Shown one piece after another: positions 1-10,524 of a stretch of 64,000 nucleotides of DNA. Within the stretch, counting starts at the first letter, position 1. Each line of letters opens with the position of its first letter. The position numbers and the translations under genes were made by a program. Source of the DNA: an uncultured Microbacterium sp. (GTDB lineage: Bacteria > Actinomycetota > Actinomycetes > Actinomycetales > Microbacteriaceae); assembly GCA_913774665.1 (NCBI GenBank), contig CAJYHN010000012.1, forward strand, positions 186,001 to 250,000, written 5' to 3'. A model generated the notes under the pieces. That model worked only from the letters and a program-made list of their open reading frames with translations, did not search any database and was not told where the DNA came from.

Positions 1-250
1 CGCGCGAGCGCAGATCGTCGACGGCCGCCTCGACGTCGGCCACCGGGAAGTTGAGCACGGTGAACGACGCGGGCTCGTGGTGCGGCTTGCCGTAGACGAG
101 GACGCGCCCCCCGGAACCCAGATGGAGCGTGAGAAACCCCGACCCCTCGAGCACCTCCACCCGCAGTCCGAGGGTGTCCGCATAGAAGCGGTGAGCGGCC
201 TCGAGGTCGTCGACCGCGAAACCCGGGAAAGCGCCGTCGGCACGGAACAC
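1..250 (-). CDS. VOC (glyoxalase/bleomycin-resistance fold) protein, C-terminus beyond the left edge
   Basis: The minus strand reads as a partial VOC-superfamily protein starting at a GTG at 250, with AAGGAG six bases upstream. The visible 83 residues have the usual first beta-alpha-beta-beta-beta module: FPGFAVDDLEAAHRFYADTLGL, then a strand with LEGSGFLTLHLG and the segment VLNFPVADVEAAVDDL. This is the typical layout of small actinobacterial glyoxalase-like proteins. Substrate cannot be told from the fragment. It lies 14 bp downstream of the membrane-protein gene ending at 265 on the same strand, so it is probably the last visible gene of an operon led by the GH15 glycosidase. Confidence 0.8.
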   Translation of the reverse strand, partial: MFRADGAFPGFAVDDLEAAHRFYADTLGLRVEVLEGSGFLTLHLGSGGRVLVYGKPHHEPASFTVLNFPVADVEAAVDDLRSR

Positions 251-264
251 GATGTTCTCCTTCG

Positions 265-1062
265 CTACTGCGCCACGTAGGCCGTGACGCTCGGTGACAG
301 ACGGATCGGGATGCCGGTCACGTCGGAATCGTCGGGGTCGCCGATCGCGACGGTCAGAGTATCGTCGACGCCGAAGATCGCGGCTCCCTCCTGCGCTCCG
401 CTCGCGCACCCGGCCGACCACGGACGGTTGTCGGTGGACGTGAAGGTCACGATGCATCGCCCGTCGCCGTCGTCGGGTTGAGCGAGGTAGATGCGGAAGT
501 CGCTGACCGTGGCGATGTAGCGCGTGCTTCCGGCGTCGATCCCGCTGTCGCGCAGGATCTCGGCCGAGATGACGTCCTCGACCGTCTGCGGGAACGTCAG
601 TTCGGGAAAGGCCGCCGCCGCGGGGTCGGGGGTCGTCTCCACGGTCGGTGCCGTGCTCGCCCCGATCGCGATGCCGATCCCGAGCACGACGAGGGCGCCG
701 ACGGCGGTCGCGATGATGCGGAGGAGCCGGCGCGGCGGGGAGGAGGCGGCATCCGGGATCGTGGCGGGGGGACGGTTCGCGTCACCGTCGGGTGTCGACG
801 CGCCGGGCGCCTCGCCGGATGCGGAGGAGGCGAAGGCGCCCGAGGCCGTCGGAGCATCGGCCCGAGCGCCGTCGGGGGACGGGGTCCGATGGGAATCGGG
901 CGCTTCGACGGAGGCGGGCGCCGCGACGGTGACAGGGACGGCAGAGCGACGCGCGCGTTCCTCGAGCTCGGCGAGGCGCTCGATCATCTCGGGCGTCGCC
1001 GTGGCTCCCCCGGCCCCGTACACGCGCTCGCGCAGGCGGTGCAGCTCGACGTCGTCGTCCAT
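265..1062 (-). CDS. Hypothetical single-pass membrane protein with Ala/Pro-rich cytoplasmic linker
   Basis: A 265-residue protein of unknown function. An acidic N-terminal helix of about 40 residues (MDDDVELHRLRERVYGAGG, ending in LAELEERARR) is followed by a low-complexity Ala/Ser/Pro/Asp region to about residue 110. One hydrophobic segment, LLRIIATAVGALVVLGIGIAIG, lies near 112-135, and a roughly 125-residue globular domain outside the membrane contains a CIVTF...AGCASG cysteine pair. The same layout is common for Microbacteriaceae envelope proteins of unknown role. It starts 41 bp after the GH15 gene and is followed 14 bp later by the VOC gene, suggesting co-transcription. No catalytic motif was recognised. 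Confidence 0.75.
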   Translation of the reverse strand: MDDDVELHRLRERVYGAGGATATPEMIERLAELEERARRSAVPVTVAAPASVEAPDSHRTPSPDGARADAPTASGAFASSASGEAPGASTPDGDANRPPATIPDAASSPPRRLLRIIATAVGALVVLGIGIAIGASTAPTVETTPDPAAAAFPELTFPQTVEDVISAEILRDSGIDAGSTRYIATVSDFRIYLAQPDDGDGRCIVTFTSTDNRPWSAGCASGAQEGAAIFGVDDTLTVAIGDPDDSDVTGIPIRLSPSVTAYVAQ

Positions 1063-1102
1063 GCGTTGACTCTAGGCCCGGGCCGGCGCGACCGGGCGCG
1101 AC

Positions 1103-2884
<1,782 letters not shown>

Positions 2885-2997
2885 CCTCGGATTGTGGCAG
2901 GTGCCGCCGACATCCTGGCCGAACATCGCGCTAGTGGCATCCATGCGCCCGCTGCAAGCGGCGTGGCGATGTCGGAACCGAGCGCTACGGTGGCCCC

Positions 2998-4359
2998 ATG
3001 GCGGCGGACACCACCCTGATCATCCTGGGCGCTTCGGGCGACCTCACCTCTCGACTGCTCCTCCCGGCCCTCGGTCAGCTGCTCTCGCGCGAGCCGAAGC
3101 GATCGGTGCGCCTCCACGGAGCGGGCATGGAGGACTGGACCGACGAGCACTGGCGCGAGGTCGTGCGCACGGCCTTCCAGACGATGGATGCCGACTCCGC
3201 GTTCGCCGCGATCTCCGACACGACGTACTCGCAGGCCGACATCACGAAGGCCGACGATCTGCAGAAGCTCCTCGACGACGCCGAGGGCCGCCCCGCGCTG
3301 TACTTCGCGGTGCCCCCGGCCGTCACCGAGAAGGCCTGCCTCGCGCTGAGCGATGTGACCATCCCCGAGGGCACGGTCCTGGCCCTCGAGAAGCCGTTCG
3401 GCACCGACGAGGCGAGCGCTCACACGCTCAACAAGCAGCTGGCGACCCTCGTGCCCGAGGACCAGGTCTTCCGCATCGACCACTTCCTCGGCCGCTCGAC
3501 CGTGCTGAACCTGCTCGGAACGCGCTTCGCGAACCGCATCATCGAGAGCGTCTGGTCGGCGGACGACATCGCGTCCATCCGCATCGACTTCCCCGAGGCC
3601 CTCGGCCTCGAGGGCCGGGCCGGGTACTACGACGCCGCCGGCGCCCTGGTCGACATGATCCAGAGCCACCTGCTGCAGGTCATGGCGTTCGTCACGATGG
3701 AGCCCCCGGCATCCCTCGATCAACTCGACCTCCGCGACGCGACCTCGGCGGTCCTGCGTGCGACGCACGTCAAAGACGACGATCCCGTCGCGAACTCCCG
3801 CCGCGCACGCTACACGGCGGGCGACGTGGGCGACCGCCACTTCCCCTCGTACACCGACGAGCCGGGCGTCGACGCGTCGCGCGGCACCGAGACGTTGGCC
3901 GAGATGACCGTCGAGGTGCGGACTGCCCGGTGGCAGGGGGTTCCGATCCTGCTGCGATCGGGCAAGGCGCTCGGCGCGGGAGACCCGGCCGTCACGGTCG
4001 CGTTCAAGCCCGTGCGGCACCTCCCCGTCGGCTTCGCCGGCGAGAGCGAGCCTTCCGAGATGGTGTTCTCCCTCGGCCCCGACACGATCAGCCTCGGCCT
4101 GAACATCAACGGCGCCGACGACCCGCTCGATCTCGAGCGGGTGAACCTGTCGACCCACCTCGGCGAGGGCGCCCTCAAGGCCTACGGCGAGGTGCTCTCG
4201 GGCATTCTCGACGGAGACGCCATGCTCGCCGTCCGCGGCGACGCGGCCGAGCAGTGCTGGCGCATCGTGCAGCCCGTCATCGACGCGTGGCGCGCCAACC
4301 AGGTGCCTCTCGACGAGTACCCCGCGGGGACCGCAGGACCGTCGTCCTGGAACGACTGA
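2998..4359 (+). CDS. zwf: Glucose-6-phosphate 1-dehydrogenase family protein, short variant
   Basis: Catalyses, if canonical, NAD(P)-dependent oxidation of glucose 6-phosphate to 6-phosphogluconolactone in the cytosol. The Rossmann fingerprint GASGDLT is at residues 11-17. The substrate motif appears as RIDHFLGRSTVLN at about 159, where most family members have RIDHYLGKE, so the phosphate-contacting Lys is Arg. At 453 residues it is shorter than the usual 490-515. The C-terminal half keeps the family features, including VDMIQSHLLQVMAF and LRSGKAL. Many Microbacteriaceae carry a second, shorter G6PDH-like paralogue, so this may not be the main Zwf. It is monocistronic and divergent from the GH15 operon. 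The symbol follows the family, not proven activity. Confidence 0.75.
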   Translation: MAADTTLIILGASGDLTSRLLLPALGQLLSREPKRSVRLHGAGMEDWTDEHWREVVRTAFQTMDADSAFAAISDTTYSQADITKADDLQKLLDDAEGRPALYFAVPPAVTEKACLALSDVTIPEGTVLALEKPFGTDEASAHTLNKQLATLVPEDQVFRIDHFLGRSTVLNLLGTRFANRIIESVWSADDIASIRIDFPEALGLEGRAGYYDAAGALVDMIQSHLLQVMAFVTMEPPASLDQLDLRDATSAVLRATHVKDDDPVANSRRARYTAGDVGDRHFPSYTDEPGVDASRGTETLAEMTVEVRTARWQGVPILLRSGKALGAGDPAVTVAFKPVRHLPVGFAGESEPSEMVFSLGPDTISLGLNINGADDPLDLERVNLSTHLGEGALKAYGEVLSGILDGDAMLAVRGDAAEQCWRIVQPVIDAWRANQVPLDEYPAGTAGPSSWND

Positions 4360-4516
4360 CCGATCCCGCGGCAGGCCCCGGTCACCCGGTGTCGCGGGCT
4401 GAGAGTCGCCTCAAACAGGACGCATGTGGTCACACGGGAACACGTCGCCCGGCGACGGCGTTCAATGGTTCGGGTCAACGGCGTCCCGCATCAGCCCCCC
4501 GTTCTCAGGAGAACCC

Positions 4517-5101
4517 ATGTCTCTCACGCTCGACCGCACCGCCCCCACCGACGCTCCCATCCTCGACGTCCTCGCCGAGCGCTGGAGCACCCGCGTCTTC
4601 GACCCCGAAACGCCGATCGACGAAGCCGCTCTGCGCTCCGCCCTCGAGGCTGCCCGCTGGGCCCCCTCGGGCATGAACTTCCAGCCGTGGCGCGTCATCG
4701 TCGCGCGCCGCGGCACCGCCGCCCATGACAAGGTCGTCTCGGCTCTCATGGGCTTTAATCAGGCGTGGGCGCCCGATGCCGGCGCCCTCCTCGTGGTCCT
4801 CGCCGAAACTGAGACCGAGAACGGCGAGGCGCGCACCTGGGCGCTCTACGACAGCGGCCAGGCCGCCGCGCACTTCACCGTGCAGGCGCACGCCGGGGGC
4901 CTCTCGACCCACCAGATGGGCGGCTTCGTGGCCGACGACCTGCGCGCCGCCTTCGACATCGAGGCGCGCTTCACCCCGGTCACCGTGATCGCCGTCGGCG
5001 CGCTCGGCGACATCGACGCGGCAGAAGAGGGCCTGCGTCAGCGTGAGCTCGCTCCGCGCCAGCGCCGCACGGTCGAGGAGTCGCTGCTCGTCGACGACTG
5101 A
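4517..5101 (+). CDS. Nitroreductase family FMN-dependent oxidoreductase
   Basis: A 194-residue flavoprotein of the nitroreductase family, which uses FMN and NAD(P)H to reduce nitro compounds, quinones or enones in the cytosol. The N-terminal FMN-binding signature RWSTRVFDPETPI is followed by ARWAPSGMNFQPWRVIVARR, where the Ser-Gly-x-Asn-Phe-Gln-Pro-Trp loop contacts the phosphate and isoalloxazine. GGLSTHQMGGF occupies the later helix typical of the family. The ATG at 4517 follows TCAGGAG by six bases; the frame is open upstream to 4424 but that part looks non-coding. It is single, with a long hairpin directly downstream at 5118. Physiological substrate unknown. Confidence 0.88.
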   Translation: MSLTLDRTAPTDAPILDVLAERWSTRVFDPETPIDEAALRSALEAARWAPSGMNFQPWRVIVARRGTAAHDKVVSALMGFNQAWAPDAGALLVVLAETETENGEARTWALYDSGQAAAHFTVQAHAGGLSTHQMGGFVADDLRAAFDIEARFTPVTVIAVGALGDIDAAEEGLRQRELAPRQRRTVEESLLVDD

Positions 5102-5117
5102 GCCCCGGCATCCCGCT

Positions 5118-5184
5118 CGAGAAACGCCGCCTCGAGTGAGACACACACGGTCGCGTCGTGTCTCGCTCGGGGCGGCGTTTCTCG
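5118..5184. repeat. Long intergenic palindrome, copy 1 of the AAACGCC...GAGTGAGACAC family
   Basis: Two 27-base arms (5118-5144 and 5158-5184) pair with only two G.U-type wobbles around a 13-base loop. It lies just after the nitroreductase stop and before the convergent clpB/rraA side, as a bidirectional terminator would. A related palindrome with different but still self-complementary arm bases is at 50810-50870. There is no T tract. Confidence 0.85.
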
Positions 5185-5241
5185 TGGGTGCGTGCCTGAC
5201 CCGGTGGGCGGAGGAGACGCGTCGGCGCTCGGAAGTTGCGC

Positions 5242-5428
5242 TCAGCGCTCCACGAGCACCCCGTCGGCGTCCGCCCACACGTGGCGTCCCGGCGCGAAGA
5301 CGACCCGCGCGATGGTCGCTCTCGCCCGTGCCGTCCTCCGCGCTCGTGCGGGGGTTCGAGCCGAGCGCCTGGACCCCCAGGGGCAGCTCGGCCATCGCTG
5401 CGCGGTCGCGGATCGCGGCGCCAGGCGG
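5242..5428 (-). pseudogene. Remnant of an RraA-family protein, truncated and frameshifted
   Basis: One frame on the minus strand reads GAAIRDRAAMAELPLGVQALGSNPR, the core of RraA/HMG-CHA aldolase-like proteins (compare the family pattern RDxxxLxxLPLPVxAxGxxPR). About 35 residues later the homology continues in another frame as VVFAPGRHVWADADGVLVER followed by a stop at 5242, matching the family ending PGDxxxADxDGVxVV. The N-terminal half is missing and a frameshift near 5300 separates the two parts, so this is a decayed copy. It sits between the clpB terminator and the palindrome at 5118. The assignment rests on recognising both fragments in order; the exact shift site is not fixed. Confidence 0.65.
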
Positions 5429-5442
5429 ACGGGGCCGGTACC

Positions 5443-5481
5443 GCAGAGGAGGGGATGCCGTGGTGGCATCCCCTCCTCTGC
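5443..5481 (-). terminator. Perfect hairpin downstream of clpB
   Basis: A perfect 17-bp stem (5443-5459 with 5465-5481) and a 5-base loop lie 13 bases past the clpB stop. The arms carry GGATGCC and GGCATCC. No clear T tract, as is common in high-GC actinobacteria. Confidence 0.8.
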
Positions 5482-5494
5482 TCTGGCCGGGGTT

Positions 5495-7693
5495 CTACTC
5501 GACGATCTCGGCCTCGATCACGTCGTCGTCCCCGGGTTCTTCGGTGGCGGGGCCGGTGCTCACGAGCACGAGCGAGTCACCGTCGCTGGCCACGTCGACC
5601 CGCACGACGTCTCCGTCGCGCACCGAGCCGGCCAGGATCGCCATCGCGAGGCGGTTCTGGATCTCGGTCTGGATGAGGCGCCGGAGCGGACGGGCACCGT
5701 ACACCGGGTCGTAGCCGCGCTCGGACAGCCAGGACCGGGCATCGGGGGTGACCGCCAGGCTCAGCCGGCGCTCGCGAAGTCGCTTGTGCAGCGCGTCGAC
5801 GGCGAGTTCGACGATCTGCGCGAGATCGTCCTGACTCAGGGCCTGGAAGATCACGATGTCGTCGAGACGGTTCACGAACTCGGGCTTGAACGCCTGACGG
5901 ACGAGCGCCTGCACCTGCTCGCGCTTGGTGTCCGTGGACAGGGTCGGGTCGATGAGGATGGGCGATCCGAGGTTCGAGGTGAGCACCAGGATGACGTTGG
6001 TGAAGTCCACGGTGCGGCCCTGGCCGTCGGTCAGTCGGCCGTCGTCCATGACCTGCAGCAGCACGTCGAAGACCTCGGGGTGCGCCTTCTCGACCTCGTC
6101 GAGCAGTACCACCGAGTAGGGCCGGCGGCGCACGGCCTCGGTCAGCTGGCCCCCCTGCTCGTAGCCGATGTAGCCCGGAGGCGCACCGACCAGGCGCGAG
6201 ACGGAGTGCTTCTCGCCGTACTCCGACATGTCGATGCGCACCATGGCGTGCTCGTCGTCGAAGAGGAAGTCGGCGAGCGACTTCGCCAGCTCGGTCTTGC
6301 CGACACCGGTCGGGCCGAGGAACAGGAACGAACCGACCGGTCGGTGCGGGTCGCTGATGCCCGCGCGCGAGCGACGGACGGCGTCGGACACCGCCTTCAC
6401 GGCATCCCGCTGTCCGATCAAGCGCCGGCCGAGCTCGCGCTCGAGGTGGAGCAGCTTCTCGGTCTCGCCCTGGAGCAGGCGTCCCACCGGAATGCCCGTC
6501 CACGCCGCGATGACGGCGGCGATGTCTTCGTCGGTGACCTGGTCGTTGACCATGCGGTCGCCCGCGGGCTCTTCGCGCTCGGCGACGACGAGCTCGCGCT
6601 CCAGCGCCGGGATCTCGGCGTACAGCAGCCGCGACGCGCGCTCGAGGTTGCCCTCGCGCTGCGCGCGCTCGGCGTCGACGCGAGCGGCGTCCAGCCGGGT
6701 CTTCAGATCGCCGACGCGGTTGAGCGAGGCGCGCTCGCGCTCCCACCGGGCCTGCAGGTCGTCGAGCTTGGCCTGCTCGGCGGCGAGGGTCTCGCGGAGC
6801 GTGGCGAGGCGTTCCTTCGACGCCTCGTCCTTCTCTTTCTTCAGCGCGAGCTCTTCGAGCTTGAGGCGGTCGACGTGGCGACGCAGCTCGTCGATCTCGA
6901 GCGGCGCCGAGTCGATCTCCATACGCAGGCGCGAAGCGGCTTCATCGATCAGGTCGATGGCCTTGTCGGGCAGCTGTCGAGCCGGGATGTAGCGGTTGGA
7001 CAGGGATGCCGCGGCCACCAGCGCCGCGTCGGCGATCGCGACCTTGTGGTGCGCTTCGTAGCGCTCCTTGAGGCCGCGGAGGATCGCGACGGTGTCCTCC
7101 ACCGTGGGCTCGCCGACGTACACCTGCTGGAAGCGGCGCTCGAGGGCGGCGTCCTTCTCGATGAACTCGCGGTACTCGTCGAGCGTCGTGGCGCCGATGA
7201 GCCGCAGTTCGCCGCGGGCCAGCATGGGCTTGAGCATGTTCGAGGCCGCGACCGAGCCCTCGCCGCCGCCCGCACCCATGAGCACGTGCAGCTCGTCGAT
7301 GAACGTGATGATGCGTCCGTCGGACTCGGTGATCTCTTTGAGGACGCTCTTGAGGCGCTCCTCGAACTGGCCGCGGTACATCGCGCCGGCCACGAGGGCC
7401 GAGATGTCGAGCGAGACGAGCTCTTTGCCCTTGAGGCTCTCGGCGACGTCGCCCGCGACGATGCGCTGCGCGAGCCCCTCGACGACGGCGGTCTTGCCGA
7501 CGCCGGGTTCGCCGATGAGCACGGGGTTGTTCTTGGTGCGCCGGGTGAGCACCTGGCTGACGCGGCGGATCTCGCCGTCACGCCCGATGACGGGGTCGAG
7601 CTTGCCCTGACGGGCCCGGTCGGTGAGGTTGATGCCGAACTGCTCGAGGGCGCTGCGCGCGTCCTCCTGCCCCGGCTGTTGTGTGGCGTTCAT
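5495..7693 (-). CDS. clpB: ClpB-type disaggregase lacking the N-terminal domain
   Basis: AAA+ unfoldase that resolves protein aggregates with DnaK, DnaJ and GrpE. At 732 residues it lacks the roughly 145-residue mobile N domain of full-length ClpB: it opens with a short tail and reaches the first AAA+ module at once ([13 protein letters not shown]). Walker A1 GEPGVGKT is at 61-68 with Walker [11 protein letters not shown] charged coiled-coil M domain rich in Glu, Arg and Leu follows, which marks ClpB rather than ClpA or ClpC. The second module has [24 protein letters not shown] and the ClpB-like [15 protein letters not shown] near the end. ATG at 7693 follows AGGAG. A perfect HAIR operator lies upstream at 7720, so HspR control is expected. 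Confidence 0.95.
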   Translation of the reverse strand: MNATQQPGQEDARSALEQFGINLTDRARQGKLDPVIGRDGEIRRVSQVLTRRTKNNPVLIGEPGVGKTAVVEGLAQRIVAGDVAESLKGKELVSLDISALVAGAMYRGQFEERLKSVLKEITESDGRIITFIDELHVLMGAGGGEGSVAASNMLKPMLARGELRLIGATTLDEYREFIEKDAALERRFQQVYVGEPTVEDTVAILRGLKERYEAHHKVAIADAALVAAASLSNRYIPARQLPDKAIDLIDEAASRLRMEIDSAPLEIDELRRHVDRLKLEELALKKEKDEASKERLATLRETLAAEQAKLDDLQARWERERASLNRVGDLKTRLDAARVDAERAQREGNLERASRLLYAEIPALERELVVAEREEPAGDRMVNDQVTDEDIAAVIAAWTGIPVGRLLQGETEKLLHLERELGRRLIGQRDAVKAVSDAVRRSRAGISDPHRPVGSFLFLGPTGVGKTELAKSLADFLFDDEHAMVRIDMSEYGEKHSVSRLVGAPPGYIGYEQGGQLTEAVRRRPYSVVLLDEVEKAHPEVFDVLLQVMDDGRLTDGQGRTVDFTNVILVLTSNLGSPILIDPTLSTDTKREQVQALVRQAFKPEFVNRLDDIVIFQALSQDDLAQIVELAVDALHKRLRERRLSLAVTPDARSWLSERGYDPVYGARPLRRLIQTEIQNRLAMAILAGSVRDGDVVRVDVASDGDSLVLVSTGPATEEPGDDDVIEAEIVE

Positions 7694-7719
7694 GTGGTCT
7701 CCTGAAAGTCCTTCGCAAA

Positions 7720-7740
7720 CTTGAGTTGCGTTGACTCAAG
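7720..7740. promoter_or_regulatory. HAIR operator for HspR upstream of clpB
   Basis: CTTGAGT-N7-ACTCAAG is an exact match to the HspR-associated inverted repeat, 27 bp upstream of the clpB start. HspR itself is encoded at 16766-17203. Confidence 0.93.
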
Positions 7741-7850
7741 TTTAGCAGCGCAGTTGTCGGAGAGCAATGGATGCCGGGCCCTCGCCCCCCCCTCCGCGAC
7801 GGCGCCCGCCATCCCCTCCCGGCGATCGCGCCGCCCACCCCGCAGCTCGG

Positions 7851-7929
7851 CGAGATCACACGTTCGGCGCGAGATCACCCCGTGGTCGCGTGCGAGTGGG
7901 TGTGATCTCGGGACGAGCGTGTGATCTCG
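7851..7929. repeat. Nested palindrome built from GAGATCAC words
   Basis: The left half (7851-7880) has two direct copies of GAGATCAC and the right half (7898-7929) two copies of GTGATCTC, so it can fold as one long or two nested hairpins. The stop codon of the GlxA-type gene (7875-7877) lies inside the left arm. It separates that gene from the clpB promoter and probably acts as its terminator. Confidence 0.8.
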
Positions 7930-8924
7930 GCGGCGGGGCGGCCCCGCGGCGGGGCTGACCCGGATGCCGTCTCCCCCGCGCACGAGAAGCGTGCACGGTA
8001 GGCGGTCGGCGTCAGCCCCATCGTCCGGGCGAAGTTCTGCCGCAGCACCGCCGCCGATCCGAACCCGCACTCCGCCGCGATGCGGTCCAGGCCCAGGTCG
8101 GTCTCTTCGAGTAGCCGCTGAGCGTGCAGCAGACGCTGGCGCGCAAGCCACGCCGCGGGGGTCGCCCCCAGGTCCGCCTTGAACCGCCGGGCGAAGGTGC
8201 GCGGTGACATGTGCGCGCGCGCGGCGAGCCGGTCGACCGAGAGCTCGGCATCCAGGTTCTGGAGCATCCACTCGGTCACCGGAGCGAGCGAGAGCGACGA
8301 GTCGATCGGAATGGGCGAGGCGATGAACTGGGCCTGCCCCCCGTCGCGTTGGGGCGCCACGACCATGCGCCGCGCGATGCGGTTGGCGAGCTCGGAGCCG
8401 AGCTCCTGCCGCAGCAGGTGCAGGCAGGCGTCGAGACCGGCCGCCGTCCCGGCGCTGGTGATGATGCTGTCCGACTGCACGTAGAGCACGTCGGGGTCGA
8501 CCTCGATGCGGGGATACATGCGCGCCATGGTGTCGGCGTAGCGCCAGTGGGTCGTCGCGCGTCTTCCGTCCAGAACTCCGGATGCCGCGAGCACGAACGA
8601 CCCGCTGCACACGCTCAACAGCCAGGCGCCGCGCTCGTGCGCCGCGCGGACGACCTCGATCACGCGGGGGTCGACGGCATCCCACTGGTCCCGCGGAATG
8701 GGCGCGAGCACGAGGATGTCGACGTCGGCAGCCGCCTCGAGACCGTGCTCGACGTTGATCGAGAATCCGATGTTCGAGGGGACCACACCGGGGTCGGGGG
8801 CCACGATGCGGAAGTCGAAGTTGGGGATGCCGTCATCGCTGCGGTCCAGGCCGAAGGCCTCGCAGGCGAGACCGAACTCGAACGGGGCGAACCCCGGCTG
8901 GGTGACGACGGCGACCGATCGCAT
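7875..8924 (-). CDS. GlxA-family AraC-type transcriptional regulator with DJ-1/PfpI domain
   Basis: A 349-residue cytosolic regulator. The N-terminal DJ-1/PfpI-like ligand domain (about 1-180) begins RSVAVVTQPGFAPFEFGLACEAFG and holds the nucleophile-elbow-like segment LLSVCSGSFVLAASG. A two-helix-turn-helix AraC domain follows (about 225-310), with LAARAHMSPRTFARRFK and LDRIAAECGFGSAAVLRQNFAR. I chose the ATG at 8924 because GGAGG lies five bases upstream; the frame stays open to 8969. The last 20 or so residues (GRPAAEITRSSRDHTHSHATTG) are encoded by the palindrome at 7851 and are probably not part of the fold. Ligand and targets unknown. Confidence 0.9.
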   Translation of the reverse strand: MRSVAVVTQPGFAPFEFGLACEAFGLDRSDDGIPNFDFRIVAPDPGVVPSNIGFSINVEHGLEAAADVDILVLAPIPRDQWDAVDPRVIEVVRAAHERGAWLLSVCSGSFVLAASGVLDGRRATTHWRYADTMARMYPRIEVDPDVLYVQSDSIITSAGTAAGLDACLHLLRQELGSELANRIARRMVVAPQRDGGQAQFIASPIPIDSSLSLAPVTEWMLQNLDAELSVDRLAARAHMSPRTFARRFKADLGATPAAWLARQRLLHAQRLLEETDLGLDRIAAECGFGSAAVLRQNFARTMGLTPTAYRARFSCAGETASGSAPPRGRPAAEITRSSRDHTHSHATTG

Positions 8925-9010
8925 GAGAACCTCCGGCGTGGCAGAAATCGGACGGATGCCGTCCATCATGCCACTCGTGGCCGAATGACTCCAGTCGTAG
9001 CTTTTCGGTC

Positions 9011-9316
9011 ATGGCTTACTTCATCGCTCTCGGCATCCTGGCCGTGGCCGGCATCGTCGGCACCGTGTGGCTCGTCCGCACCGACGGGTACGGACGCGTC
9101 CCCACCGACCCCCGTCGCGCTCACCCCCGCCGGTCGTCCACGCCGCGAGCACAACGGCGGACGGAGGAAGAGACACGCCGCCCCGGGATGCCGACACCCC
9201 GGCGCGCCGCCGAAGCTCCCGCCGGTGTGCTCGCGACGTGGGCGAAGCCGAGTCAGCGACCCGCGGCGACCGCACGCGCGTACACGTCGACCATCGCCGC
9301 CGTCCGAGAGGACTGA
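9011..9316 (+). CDS. Small putative membrane protein, C-terminal part uncertain
   Basis: The first 33 residues, MAYFIALGILAVAGIVGTVWLV followed by RTDGYGRVPTDP, form one membrane helix and a short tail of the type seen in small Microbacteriaceae proteins ending near a DGYGRxPT motif. After that the frame becomes Arg/Pro-rich and runs 64 bases into the opposing glycosyltransferase gene, which suggests the true protein is shorter or has been extended by mutation of an earlier stop. It is divergent from the GlxA-type regulator, 86 bp apart. No function can be given. Confidence 0.45.
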   Translation: MAYFIALGILAVAGIVGTVWLVRTDGYGRVPTDPRRAHPRRSSTPRAQRRTEEETRRPGMPTPRRAAEAPAGVLATWAKPSQRPAATARAYTSTIAAVRED

Positions 9317-10521
9317 CGGAACCGTTCCGCGATCGACGGGTCCGGCACGGCCGGAATGCCCGCGACGATGTCGGCCGCCGCGGTACGGAGCGCCTCGGCG
9401 AGCGCGGGCACCGTGGCATCCGCCACCGCCCACACCCCCGAGCCCAGCTCCGCCGCGATGTCGGGATCGCTCACCACGGCGGGGGTTCCGAGCGAGGCCG
9501 CTTCGAACACGGTCATGCCCTGCGTCTCGAAGCCGATCGAGGTCTGCACCACCGCGTCGGCGTCGGCGAGACGCCGGAGCGTCTCGGTGTAGGGCAGCCG
9601 TCCCGCGAAGATGATGGACGCCGCGGGCGACGACCGTTCGACGAGACGACGCGCCGCGCGAAGCTGAGCCCCGCCGCCGACGATCTCGACCTCGGCCTCG
9701 ATGCCCGAGGCGATGACCGCTTCCAGGAACGGCAGCAGACGCTTCTCGGGACTCATCCGCCCGAGCCAGATGAAACGCGGTCGGCCCGGTCGGCGTTCCG
9801 ACGCCTCGGCGCTCAGGGCGGCGTCGAGCACGTCGTCGTCGATGCCGTTCCAGATCACGTCGACGACCTCGGCGACGCCGTGGGCCTCGAGGCGGCGGGC
9901 GAAGTGGCTCGAGGGCGCCGTGACCGCGCGCGAGAGTCGGGCCAGCTGACGCAGGAACGTCCACCCGTCGGCTGGTCCGCGCGGCGGCCCCGGGCTTTCG
10001 CGGGCACCCCGAGGCGCCGTGCCCGACTCGGCCCCTCCCCCGCGAGCTCCGGTGCGCGCGGCGGCGACCCCCGGCAGCACCCGCCAGGCCCAGGCGTTGA
10101 GGGCGCGCAGCACGAGCCGCGGGAACGGGGCGGTCGCCTCGATTCCCACGTCGACGCGGTTGTGCATCGTGTGCACGACGGGCAGTCCATGGCGCGCGGC
10201 GTACCGGTGGCCGATGAAGGCACCCCAGAAGTCCGCCTGTACGTGCACGACGTCGACGGGGAGTCGCGCAGCCATCTCGGCATCCAGGAATCGATCCGTC
10301 CGCGCACCCGGCCAGGCGAGAGCGTACTCGCGGTCGGGGGTGATCGCGATCGACGGGAGGTCGAGGTAGGCCGCGTCGCCGCCGCTCTCGCGGTGCGGTC
10401 GCGGCGCGACGACCGTGACCACGTGTCCCGCGCGCTCGAGGAAGCGTTTCTGCAAGCGCATCGACACCTGCGCGCCGCCGAGTGACTCGAGGTGCTGGTC
10501 GGCGAACATCACGACGTGCAC
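9253..10521 (-). CDS. Glycosyltransferase family 4 (GT-B fold)
   Basis: A 422-residue GT4-type retaining glycosyltransferase, probably acting on envelope glycolipids at the inner membrane face. The N-terminal Rossmann part has FADQHLESLGGAQVSMRLQKRFLERAGHVVTVVAP, with the acceptor-side GGA loop. The C-terminal part has RPRFIWLGRMSPEKRLLPFLEAV and a degenerate EX7E region, SIGFETQGMTVFEAASLGTPAVV. An Arg/Gly/Pro-rich insertion of about 40 residues near 160-200 is unusual for the family. It follows the second GT4 gene by three bases and is probably co-transcribed and functionally paired with it. Donor and acceptor are not predictable. Confidence 0.88.
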   Translation of the reverse strand: MHVVMFADQHLESLGGAQVSMRLQKRFLERAGHVVTVVAPRPHRESGGDAAYLDLPSIAITPDREYALAWPGARTDRFLDAEMAARLPVDVVHVQADFWGAFIGHRYAARHGLPVVHTMHNRVDVGIEATAPFPRLVLRALNAWAWRVLPGVAAARTGARGGGAESGTAPRGARESPGPPRGPADGWTFLRQLARLSRAVTAPSSHFARRLEAHGVAEVVDVIWNGIDDDVLDAALSAEASERRPGRPRFIWLGRMSPEKRLLPFLEAVIASGIEAEVEIVGGGAQLRAARRLVERSSPAASIIFAGRLPYTETLRRLADADAVVQTSIGFETQGMTVFEAASLGTPAVVSDPDIAAELGSGVWAVADATVPALAEALRTAAADIVAGIPAVPDPSIAERFRQSSRTAAMVDVYARAVAAGR

Positions 10522-10524
10522 GGG

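Noticed and set aside
5192-7705. 837-codon open frame on the plus strand
   Set aside because: It is antisense to clpB, whose motifs are unmistakable; the long frame is a by-product of GC-rich codon structure.
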